From NCBI GenBank assembly GCA_014925825.1, contig JACGCK010000012.1:310001-374000 (forward strand): a DNA stretch of 64,000 bases. The letters run 5' to 3'. Below the pieces are notes generated by a model that worked only from the letters and a program-made list of their open reading frames with translations, did no database searches and was not told the DNA's origin. Below, in pieces: positions 1 through 9,195 of the stretch. Within the stretch, counting starts at the first letter, position 1. The number at the start of each line of letters is the position of its first letter. The stretch comes from Pholiota molesta (taxonomy: Eukaryota; Basidiomycota; Agaricomycetes; Agaricales; Strophariaceae). A program made the translations under genes and the position numbers.

Positions 1-226
1 TGCAGATATTGTCTGTGCTCGAGCAAAGAACCATTATGCACCAGATAGCAATTTTGACCTCTCGGACACGGCCACTGTCGCGAGCTCGCATGCCGACAGT
101 CAGCTTGAGGCTTTCAGGGCTGGTTATAAGCCTCTTAATGCTGCCATGGCAAACTCAATGTACTTCATGGTATGCAACCTACTCTGTCTTGTTGTATTAT
201 CGCTGAAGGCTAAGGGATATCAGTGA
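1..226 (+). CDS. 3' end of an unidentified protein gene (partial)
   Basis: Frame 2 is open from the window edge and reads as ordinary protein (for example LEAFRAGYKPLNAAMANS) up to position 169. A canonical donor (gtatgc) follows. The matching acceptor (atatcag) ends at 223, and the next codon in phase is TGA at 224-226, so the last intron would separate the final Met codon from the stop. I do not recognise the family from 56 residues. The alternative, that this is chance open sequence, cannot be excluded because the upstream part lies outside the window. Confidence 0.4.
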   Translation, partial: ADIVCARAKNHYAPDSNFDLSDTATVASSHADSQLEAFRAGYKPLNAAMANSMYFMVCNLLCLVVLSLKAKGYQ

Positions 227-988
227 ACAAGTGAACATTCTCGTCAACATCAATGCGTTCTTTTGAACTTTTTATTGTGAAAAATCAAAAATCAAAAATT
301 GTCTAATGAATGTTTCATAGCTTCATGTTTTCTGCCTGTTTTGCTTTTGCTATCTTGCTTTCTCGTCCGCTTATTGCACTGCTATCGTCGAAACAACTTG
401 CTCCTAAGACTTGTATATACGTAGATAACCTTGATCTGTGATGATAAAACCCTTTTGTTGTATAATGCTTGCAAGGAACAAAAGACATGCTATTATGAGT
501 TGCACAATGATTTGCTTTGATACGTGAAGTCGCAATCCCAACGGGTTTTTTGATGAATAAAAAGAATGCACATGGTATACTACTTGAGCAGGATGGTTTC
601 AATATAAGTCTATCAACCGATAATCAAATACAAGAACGCAATCCTGACCTAAGTATGAACAACCTATGTATGCAGGTATAAAGTAGGTTACATTCTCCAG
701 CCAATTATGCGCTCTTTCTGAGCGCCCAATCTACACCAACATCCGCTAGATTTTGGTAAGCACTTCGTGGAGTTTCGGAGGTTTCTGGCTGCTGCAGACC
801 CCAGGCTTGCGTCATGTCTGGCTTTGAGTACAGCTCGAAAGAAAGCTCGCCATATATATAGCCCCGAAAGCATTTCTTTCCAAGGGCGTATTATGTCGGA
901 GGGCGTACTTGAAGCATAAAAGGCTGGTTATAGGTACTATTATATCTCTGGCCGCTGATGTTGTGTGTAGTAGGTCGAGAATATCGCA
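227..988. other. Intergenic, no convincing gene
   Basis: This is the 3' flank shared by the convergent partial gene on the left and SPC19 on the right. It is AT-rich with short A/T runs near 275-300. A minus-strand stretch is open from about 890 down to a TAA at 705-707 and contains GELSFELYSKPDMTQAW-like text, but it has no start codon and no recognisable family. No RNA gene was seen. Confidence 0.5.
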
Positions 989-1508
989 TTATGAACTGCC
1001 GTCATTCCCTACATATTTGATTAGACACCTATTCAGATACAAAAACATTCTTGAGCTTACGAATTTCAGGATTTCCTCTTCCAGAGCCCGTACTTCAGCC
1101 TCTAGTTTCTCTCTTTGCCTGGTCAATGTTTGTAGCCGACGGGCTTCGAGTTTCTGGACGGCACTGATTCCAGTGGCCGGTGCTCTAGATTTAGAATTTT
1201 CGACCTCATCGAGCAATATTGTTAGCAAGTACAACTTCCAAAGAACGGTTTGTAGTCAGTCACCTTTGTCTGCAACAGCGCTTCCTTCCTTTCCAAGCTA
1301 ACGAGACCCTGCTCCGCGCGTTCGATCAGCTCCGATATAGCAGGCTCAATTTCATCGGCCAAGCCAGATTTATATTTCTTGATAGTTCTTTCGTTCACGA
1401 GCAAGAAGACCTATCAAATTAATATAGAATATTGAGGCAATGTCGCCGTTGGATCATAGTGCAATGAATCGCACCCTCTCGTTCTGCAAGATCTGCGTCA
1501 TCCGCGGC

Positions 1509-1513
1509 AAGTC
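1509..1513. repeat. Target-site duplication, left copy (AAGTC)
   Basis: The pentamer AAGTC abuts the LTR on this side and recurs at 7078-7082 on the other side. Removing one copy plus the element restores an uninterrupted SPC19 reading frame. Confidence 0.92.
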
Positions 1514-1897
1514 TAAAGTTACGAGCGCAGGTAAGTAACTCAGACGGACACGATGGAGTGTAACGGCTCTATTTCACCTAAAGTTACGAGCGCAGGTAAG
1601 TAACTACGGTGAATATTAGTCTATATTATTTAAGGGTAGAAAACATGAATACTGACCTCAGACGGACACGATGGAGTGTAACGGCTGAGGTGCAGGGAAA
1701 ATTGCACAGTGGGATATGTGCGCGCGCGGGAAGTGCCGTGCGCGGTGGCGTGATACTGGCTAGTAGGTAGAAAGGCGCGCGGGTGAGCGGCCCGGAATGT
1801 TGGGTCTAAGTAAGTAAATAAGGAATGAAGGGCGCGAAGATAAAGAAAGAAAGAAAAGAAATATGAATAACAAGGGACATGCCAGTTTACACCAACA
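1514..1897 (-). repeat. 3' LTR of the Copia element
   Basis: It is base-for-base the same as 6694-7077 as read by eye, including both internal sub-repeats. It is preceded on the minus strand by the purine tract at 1898-1906. Confidence 0.93.
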
Positions 1898-1906
1898 CTC
1901 CCCTAA
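1898..1906 (-). other. Polypurine tract of the Copia element
   Basis: The minus strand reads TTAGGGGAG immediately before the 3' LTR, the expected position of the plus-strand DNA primer. Confidence 0.65.
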
Positions 1907-1922
1907 GCTGGATGACTCCCTC

Positions 1923-4900
1923 TTAGTCAACTAGGCGAAGCGCGTGTATTTGATTTTCTGTTGCAACTCGTGGCAGAGGTTTCGTGAGGATGTCGGCGAG
2001 GTTGTCAGCCGATGGGACGTGAATGACGCGTACGTCGCCTTCGCTCACGCGCTCGCGGATATAATGGTATCGAATATGGATGTGTTTTGCTTTCTTGTGG
2101 CCCTTCTTGCTTTCCGTGAGTGCGATGGAGCCCGTGTTGTCGTTGTAGAGGACAGCCGGTGCTCCTGTTCCAACCGGCTTCTCGCATGAATGAGTACATC
2201 CACACCGCTGTTGGCACGCGCGGCTCATCGCCATGTACTCCGCTTCCGTAGTCGACAGAGCGACGGTTTCCTGTCGTTTCGAGCTCCAAGATACAGGACC
2301 TCCGGCCATCATAAAATATAGGCGCCCGTGGATCGTCCTGTGTCGAGTAGATCTCCGGCGTAATCCGCGTCGACGTATCCGATTGGCTTGAGACCGTCTT
2401 GAGTTCCTCGGTGGTATGTGAGTTGTAGTGAAGTGTCCTTTGATGTACGCGAGTACGTGCATCAGCGCCTTCCAATGTGCCGGTCCTGGATTGATTTGGA
2501 AACGAGCAAGTAAGTTGACGGCGAAGGATAGATCTGGGCGTGTTGCGACTTGAGCCCACATCACGCTCCCCAAAACTTCGCGGTAAGGTTTGTCGGCCAT
2601 GAATGCCTTTTGCTCGTCGGTAATGGCGCAGTCGTCTAGAGTAAGTTCGATGCCGGATGGGAGCGGTGTGTATTTTGGGTTGCAATCCACCATACCGAAA
2701 CGTTTGAGGATCCTCTCGAAGTACGGCCGTTGCGATAGAGTGATAGCGCCCGTCTTCGCGTCTCTCTGCATACTCATCCCGAGTATGAATCTTCCCTTGC
2801 TTCCTCCTCCACTCTCTTAATCTCGTACGCCCTTCAGCTCCCCTATCGCCTTCATCTCTTCCTCTTTCGTCGTTGAACCTCCGATCACGTCGTCCGTATA
2901 TGTGACGTTCAGCGTGTATTGTCCGTTGATAACGCGGTGTCGCACGCATGGGTCCGCTAGTGACTGGTAGTATCCTAGTGCGTCGTAGGTGCCGGATAGC
3001 TCGTTCTCCCAATCGTGCGCGCCTGCCATCATGCCGTATACGGTTTTGTGAGCCCGGTAAACCAAACCCTCCTCCCCTGGCGTGACGAAACCGGGAGCTT
3101 GAGTGGTGTAGACTTCGAACTTGTTGACGCTGTTGAGGTAGGCGGCGACGAAATCGATCTGCCAGAGGTGTAGGCCGAGGTGAGCAATTATTGCGACACA
3201 CATCCGCATTGATTCCAGGCGCGCGACTGACGCGTAGTTTGATCGAAGTCCACGCCGGGATCTGGTTGAAACCTGGGCGACTAGACGGGCCTTCCGACGA
3301 GCAATCTCACCCTCTACGTCATATTTGAATCCAAAGATCCACTTTAATCCTATCACCTTCCGCCCGTCGGTCGTTCGACCTTGCTAAAAACCCCTCGTTT
3401 GCGCATCACCTCCATTTCGGCCTCCATTGGGGGTAACCACAGGTCTGCATGGTGCATGGCGTCCTCGTAAGAGCGCGGCAGGTACGTCTCCTTGTCCGCG
3501 TTAACCAGGAGCGCTAGGTACTCATCTAGATCGGCCTGGAATGTAGCCATGTGCGCCTGCTGAACTCGACCGCGTCCAATCCAGATCGTACCCAGGTTGA
3601 GCTGTGGCCCCTGGATATGCGAGTTTTGCGGTTGGTTGTGGATCGTTTGCCCAGTCGTCTCCACGATCTCTCGCTTCTGCCTCTCTCGTCGATGATTCGC
3701 CGAATCGAGCGCCGCGTTGTAGGTCGACTTAATCTCGTGGATCGGCGCGGTAGAGGGGTAAGACGGGTGCCGGATTAGACACGTTGAAGAGTTGTACGTT
3801 TGGCGGCCTCAGATGCGCGGTGCTGCGGGTGTGGAGTGGAGGACGTCGGTTGGACGGTGGCGAGGTGCGACTGGTTGTGGTTCATGTACGGCGCGTCCTG
3901 CGGTGCCTGTTCAGGTACGCGATCGTTGGCGCTTGCACATTCTCGACGCCTGTCTGGTTGTCGAGATGTTGGGCGCCAGGCACATGATCCTCCTCAAACC
4001 GAATACTGGTTCATCTTGGAGCTGCTCTTGGTCGAACAGCGTGTGATGCCCTGTTCCTTCCTCGAAAACCACGTTACGTGCCTTGACGACGATACCAGTG
4101 TTGCGGTCGAGTAGCTTGTACGCGTCGCGGCCGTAGTATCCGATTAGGGTGTATTTGATAGATGCTGAATCGAGTTTTGACGGGTTGATCTCTTTTGGTA
4201 CCTTGGCGTATGCGACGGATCCAATGGGTCGTAAGTGAGAGACGTCCTGTCTTTTTCCAAACCATTTCTCTGCCGGGATCTGGCCTGGGTGGCGACGCGA
4301 CGGCATCAGGTTGAGAGTGTAGATTACCGCTGCTAAGATATCCGCCCAGTAAGAAGGCGCAAGTCCGGAGTCACATCGGACACTCCTGACTCCTTCGATT
4401 ACTGTGCGGTTCGTGCGTTCGGGTACTCCGTTGGCTGAGTGTGCATATGGTGCTGGCGTTTCGACGATAATACCATGGTCCTTGCAGTACTTGGTTAGAG
4501 CGTGGGTAAGGAATTCTTTCGCCATATCGAGGCGTAGGCGTTTGAGCTTCTTGCCTGTGTGCAGTTCCGCCTCGACTTTGTAGTGTGTGAGTGCCTGGAG
4601 TACCGCGTCCCCGATTTCTCGCCCAAGAAGTATTCCTTCCGGAATGACGACCCTCCATCGGTGAAAATCATTGCATATCGGGCTCCTCCACTCGATTGGA
4701 CACGAGCGGGTCCCCACAAGTCGACATGAACTCTCTCGAGGACTTCCTTTTCAGGTACGACACGTTCGTCATATGGCCTCGATGTTTGCTTGCCGTAGAT
4801 ACAGTCCTCGCACATCCCTAAATTCTCCTTCCCATCAACAATTTGGAGACCGTCCACCAGGTTTTTGCTTGCCATCTCCTTGATCGTTCGCTTCCCAAAA

Positions 4901-6614
4901 TGGCAGAAGCGTCGGTGCCACTGGTCGATGGATGTGGGTTTTTCGTGTGATTTTGCAGGCATAGCGGTGTGGAGAGCATTATTGGTGGGTATTTCATCAA
5001 AAACGTACATCCTTTCTCCTTCTTGACTGATAGGAAGTGTTCTCCACCAGGGTTCATTAGCTTGCACGCTCCCTTTCCAAACACGACTTCGAAACCGGCA
5101 TCGTCAAAGCGGCTGATGGAGATGAGATTTGCGGCAAAATCGGGTGTATGCAAGCAGTTTGTCAAGGTTAAGCTTGTCTGTAGGTTTCCTGACTTGTATC
5201 GCTTGATTACTGTGCCCTTTCCATGGATTTTGAACCGTGCCCCCCGGCTGGCTGCTTGGCCCTCTTGGTGCTCACTGAACGGTTCATACGAGGAGAAATC
5301 GGATTTATTGACGAAGCAATGGTTGCTAGCGCCGGAGTCTGCGTACGTCAAAGTATCTATGTTCGTATTGGCAGTGCTCATCGCTAATGTATCCCCATCC
5401 CGATCTGGTTTCACTGGTATAGCAGTAACGATATATTCAGACTTTTGAGTCTCTTCAACCATAGGTTCGACGATTCCGTGTTGGATTGGACCCATGGGCA
5501 CGATCGAGCGCATGATCGAGCGGATGATTAGGGTGCGTTCATCGATCAGCTCTGGCATTTCATCGTCCGTGTCGATGATTTCAGCCTTGACAGTTTCCCC
5601 GGGTTCCTCCGGAGCATCGACGATTGCTGCGAGTGCGTATGCGGTCTCGACGATGGCTGCGTTTGCGACGGGTAGTGTGGAGGAATTCGCGGCTGTTTTT
5701 GCTGCTGATCCCGTAGCGCCGCCTCTCTGTCCGAAACCAGGGGGGAATTGTCCTTCCTTGCCACCACCTTTCCAGTAACACTCTTCGATGGTATGTCCTT
5801 TGCGTCCGCAAATGGGGTTGGCGCAGACTTTTTTCTGGTAATTCGCCGGCTTTGATGAAGCTTTGAGTGCGATCGCTGATGTTCCTGGGGCAGATACGCG
5901 ACCAGTCCGATTGACTCGGCTCCAATGCTGTTCAAGGCGGATGATGGTGTCGATTGACGATGGGGATGTGTGAAGGGTGGAGATGATGTTGTCCCAAGAC
6001 GGCGGTAACGACGCGAGGATGATCTCTCGAAAATCGGCGTCGTCTATCTTAGCGCCCACGGCATTTGCTCGCTTGTGTTTGGTGTGAAGATCGGCTAGGT
6101 GCGTGGGGAAATCGTCTCCATCATTGAGTCGAGCACTTCTAAGTTCGCGTTGCGCGTAGACTCTCGCGAGGTCGGTGGATGTCTTGTACCTGTCTTCCAA
6201 CGATTTCCACGCCTCTGCTGCTGATCCGTCGGTTTTCAGACCTAGTCCAGTTGGGTTCTTGACGTTCTGGCGGATGGCAATGTGACACCAGGCGTCTCTT
6301 GTGTCCCATTCTTCCCAGGTCGGGCTTGCGGAAGTCCAGGGTGTCTCCGTAGTTGTGGTTGTCGTCGCGGCGGCCGCAGCGGTGGCGCCGGCGCCGGCGG
6401 CGGTAGCAGCTGATGTGGTAGGCGTGGGAGATGTGGTAGTTTGGGATGACCCGGGTGTGGTAGGTTGAGAGATGGTACCATCGAGGTAACCTCGAGCGCC
6501 GCGGAGTCGACACGCCATGAGGATAGTGTCCCTCCACTCGAGGTAGTTGGTTCCATCAAATTTCTCGTCGTCTGGAAGTAGTGGCGGGGATAACCCGCTA
6601 CCTTTTGTAGTCAT
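1923..6614 (-). CDS. Copia Gag-Pol polyprotein, frame broken by single-base gaps
   Basis: The start is ATG at 6614 and the stop is TAA at 1923-1925. In order: Gag with a zinc knuckle (CGRKGHTIEEC), protease (DSGASNH), pre-integrase zinc region (HRRFCHFGKRTI...CEDCIYGK), integrase (VDLWGP, LDMAKEF, NGVPERTNRT), reverse transcriptase (KWIFGFKYD, then YTDD where YVDD is usual), and RNase H (STTEAEYMA, ADILTKPLP). The reading frame changes near 5010, 4610, 3700-3900, 3356, 2790 and 2340. The changes I resolved (near 5010, at the C run 4609-4612, and near 3356) each fit one missing base. The protein may therefore be intact in the organism; otherwise this is a dead copy moved in trans. Confidence 0.88.
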
Positions 6615-6681
6615 TTTTGTATAGTGTCGCTGAGCCTAGCGATTGTCTGTGTCCGGGTTTTCTGATTACAAATTTTGCGCG

Positions 6682-6693
6682 GGGCCCATAACC
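6682..6693 (-). other. Primer-binding site, half-tRNA(iMet) type
   Basis: Directly after the 5' LTR the minus strand reads GGTTATGGGCCC. This is the complement of the anticodon stem-loop of eukaryotic initiator tRNA-Met (GGGCCCATAACC), the type of internal tRNA primer known from Drosophila copia. Its position next to the LTR supports the unusual LTR terminus. Confidence 0.8.
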
Positions 6694-7077
6694 TAAAGTT
6701 ACGAGCGCAGGTAAGTAACTCAGACGGACACGATGGAGTGTAACGGCTCTATTTCACCTAAAGTTACGAGCGCAGGTAAGTAACTACGGTGAATATTAGT
6801 CTATATTATTTAAGGGTAGAAAACATGAATACTGACCTCAGACGGACACGATGGAGTGTAACGGCTGAGGTGCAGGGAAAATTGCACAGTGGGATATGTG
6901 CGCGCGCGGGAAGTGCCGTGCGCGGTGGCGTGATACTGGCTAGTAGGTAGAAAGGCGCGCGGGTGAGCGGCCCGGAATGTTGGGTCTAAGTAAGTAAATA
7001 AGGAATGAAGGGCGCGAAGATAAAGAAAGAAAGAAAAGAAATATGAATAACAAGGGACATGCCAGTTTACACCAACA
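6694..7077 (-). repeat. 5' LTR of the Copia element
   Basis: It is 384 bp and reads TGTTGG...CTTTA on the minus strand, so the 3' terminus is TA rather than the usual CA. The end is fixed by the target duplication on one side and by the adjacent primer-binding site on the other. Inside, a block starting CTAAAGTTACGAG occurs twice (about 6693 and 6758, plus-strand reading), and CAGACGGACACGATGG occurs twice (about 6721 and 6839). Confidence 0.93.
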
Positions 7078-7082
7078 AAGTC
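7078..7082. repeat. Target-site duplication, right copy (AAGTC)
   Basis: Matches 1509-1513 exactly. Five bp is the normal duplication length for Copia integrases. Confidence 0.92.
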
Positions 7083-7572
7083 TTTAGTGCCGTTTCGGAG
7101 AAGCACTTGTGCTTCGCAGGCCTAGTAATTATTTGTTGAGATTGCGGATGGTTTCGATGGCTAGTGGGGGTCGTGCTCACCTCTTCGCAGCAGTCCTCCA
7201 TTGCCATGACACATTCCTCCAAGTCCGGAGGGCATCTAGCTTGAATGTCGCCGAGATATTGTTCTGGTCCACCTGCGAATATGGACTCTCTGGAATTCAA
7301 GTTGGCACGCGAGAGACGCGACATGAGAGGTTACACTGAAGTTACAGATCCTGACAGGATCCTGACCATGCACCAGCGTAGTAAAGACAAAGAAAGCTCC
7401 AAGCTTCAACGTTGCTTCAACGTTCAAATGGATAGGGAATATGTAACCCTTGATTTAAGGTTAGGGCTTATTCGGAATAGGAACACCTCTCAAATGTTTC
7501 TTGAGGGACCTTGACCTAGTCTTCTCCGCCGTTTCTCATTGTTGTCTGGCTTCGAAGCTTTCTGAACTCTAT

Positions 7573-8330
7573 ATGTCTCTTTCTTCCATGTTATCTCGCA
7601 GGGCGACCTCCTCCTTGGCAACAGCCCGCTTGAGCATCCAAATGCGTCATCCAATCACAAAAGCTGCTCTTTCACTATCCAGACCAACTCCAATTGAAGC
7701 ATCAGGCTGCCGCCGGAACTTACACACAACGCCCACCCTTCGCGACCGCTCCTTCACAAACCTCTTAGCAGACGATAACCCGCCCCCAGTGCAAGTGTCT
7801 TCGATATCTGACGCTGGAATACAGCTCGTCGACGGACTCGTGCTACCTGGCCCGTGTATCTTCCTCGAAGGCAAAGTGTTCTTGTGGGACGTGCCCGAGA
7901 CGAAGGCGTGGTCAAAAGTGAAGGAAGAGAGATGGCGGGTTTGGGAAAAGGGGCTTTTTGAGATTTTTGAAGTGGTGGTACCTAGACCTGGTAGGCGGAA
8001 TTACTACAATGCGTGATATGTGAGGAATACACTGACGCTATTGTTATAGAAATTTTGCTGCTGGGCACAGGCAAAACCCTCGTTCAGCCGCCTCCATTCC
8101 TACGAGAATATCTCACTACTTTGGGCATTCAGCTAGAAGTACTTGACACGGTAACATCAATAACGAATCCTCTATTGAATGGCATTGACATATATTTGAA
8201 GAGAAACGCGTGCTCAACTTACAACTTGCTGTCGGAAGAAGGACGACGTGTGGCTGCTGCACTATTACCATTTACTCCTTATGTATGGCCCAAAACAACG
8301 ATGACTGCACATGCCACAGAGTTGTCATGA
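7573..8330 (+). CDS. NDUFAF3-like mitochondrial complex I assembly factor (DUF498/Mth938 fold)
   Basis: Two exons are joined across a 59-nt intron (7991-8049), giving 232 residues with frame kept. The first about 60 residues are rich in Arg, Ser and Ala with few acids (MLSRRATSSLATARLS), as expected for mitochondrial import. The core follows the family pattern: an early IQLVDGLVLPGP strand, EILLLGTG at the start of exon 2, a GIQLEVLDT segment, and the C-terminal YNLLSEEGRRVAAALLPF block. Human NDUFAF3 acts with NDUFAF4 in assembling the Q module. The start at 7573 was chosen as the first Met of the run; 7588 is an alternative. The gene diverges from SPC19, with 248 bp between start codons. 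Confidence 0.85.
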
Positions 8331-8397
8331 ATCATCACGTTTACCAATATTCAAACAGCCCAAAGTGCATACTGCTATAGAGATGAATGGAGCCTCG

Positions 8398-8870
8398 CTA
8401 CAGTGACGACTCTTCCAGCTGATACATCCCGATATCCGCGGCGATGCCAGCAGCCGCCTTCCGCCGCTGCCTCCGGTCGCCCTTCTGCCTCTCGGTCTCG
8501 CGTTCTTGCGGCGAAATGGGCGAATCCTTCACTGCCTTCTGCCGGGCGAGTGCAACGGCGTCGGCAATCGCATTCCGGGGCTGAGTTGGGCGTGGATGGT
8601 ATGGAGGGCAGGCACTGTGCGCGGGCGGGTATGTGAAATCATTGGATGAAAAGTAGATACTGGGATCAAAGTTAGCATGTATGTTGCATACATCTTCTTT
8701 CACTCATGACAAGAGCGCCTTTCGCTTGGATAACCAAAGTAATCATAATCCTCCGAATTGCTTGGCTGTTTGTAGGATGCCACAAAGACTCCAGAGCCGT
8801 GTCTTTTTGAAGATTTTCCGACGACGTGTGCCACTGAGAACAAAGTGGCCGCCTCTTGCAATTGCAGTTT
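8398..8870 (-). CDS. Small hypothetical protein gene
   Basis: Two minus-strand open segments join well. The upstream part reads LQLQEAATLFSVAHVV and, further on, QPSNSEDYDYFGYPSE. A 40-odd-nt intron with gtgaaa donor, gctaac branch-like site and cccag acceptor follows. The second part reads PRNAIADAVALARQK, ends in a basic RQKGDRRQRRKAAAG segment and finishes ESSL-stop at 8398. The start codon was not found; it must lie between about 8870 and 9000 in another small exon. No family is recognised. Coding status rests only on the splice fit and protein-like composition. Confidence 0.3.
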
Positions 8871-9195
8871 TCTTCATCGCATTGTACCGTTTTTTTTCGA
8901 TATATATATGTGATACAGTAACTTCTATTCTCACTCTGTCCGCAAGCTGAGAGTCGGACTTGTCAAGAATTAGCTGACTTTGTTGTAAGGCAAACATGGA
9001 GGCTGGAGCGCGTGTATATAGCGCGACGCGCTCTTGCCTAATTTGTCATCTTCCTTCTTGTCTTCCAACTTGACCTCAAGCTATCCCAAACTCCTCATAA
9101 TTCAAAAGTTGTTCAGATAACCCCGAGTCTTATCTTCTTCCAGTTATCAATTACTCGCTGGGCGCTCTGGGGCGTAGCGCTACGTTCTGAATACT

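Larger units (their letters stand above)
1514..7077 (-). mobile_element. Copia-type LTR retrotransposon (5,564 bp)
   Basis: Two LTRs of 384 bp, identical by eye, bound the element, and the host pentamer AAGTC is duplicated at 1509-1513 and 7078-7082. On the minus strand the order is LTR, primer-binding site, Gag with a zinc knuckle, protease, integrase, reverse transcriptase, RNase H, purine tract and LTR. Integrase before RT defines Copia/Pseudoviridae. Identical LTRs mean a very recent insertion. It lies in SPC19 in the same transcriptional direction as the gene. Confidence 0.95.
989..7324 (-). pseudogene. SPC19: DASH complex subunit Spc19, split by a Copia element
   Basis: Spc19 is a small coiled-coil subunit of the DASH/Dam1 ring that couples kinetochores to microtubule ends. 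The start is ATG at 7324. Exon 1 carries the conserved N-terminus (MSRLSRANLNSRESIFAGG, then CPPDLEECVMAMEDCCEE) and ends at a gtgagc donor near 7176. Exon 2 begins GCCTGCGAAGC and is interrupted after ...NGTKD at 7078 by the LTR. The same reading frame resumes beyond the element at 1513 (LPRMTQILQNER), followed by exons with LLVNERTIKKYKSGLADEI and a C-terminal coiled coil (VQKLEARRLQTLTRQREKL). Without the element the product would be about 170 residues, the normal family length. The insertion lies inside coding sequence, so this copy should be null unless another allele is intact. The last codons and the stop at 989 are uncertain. Confidence 0.8.
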
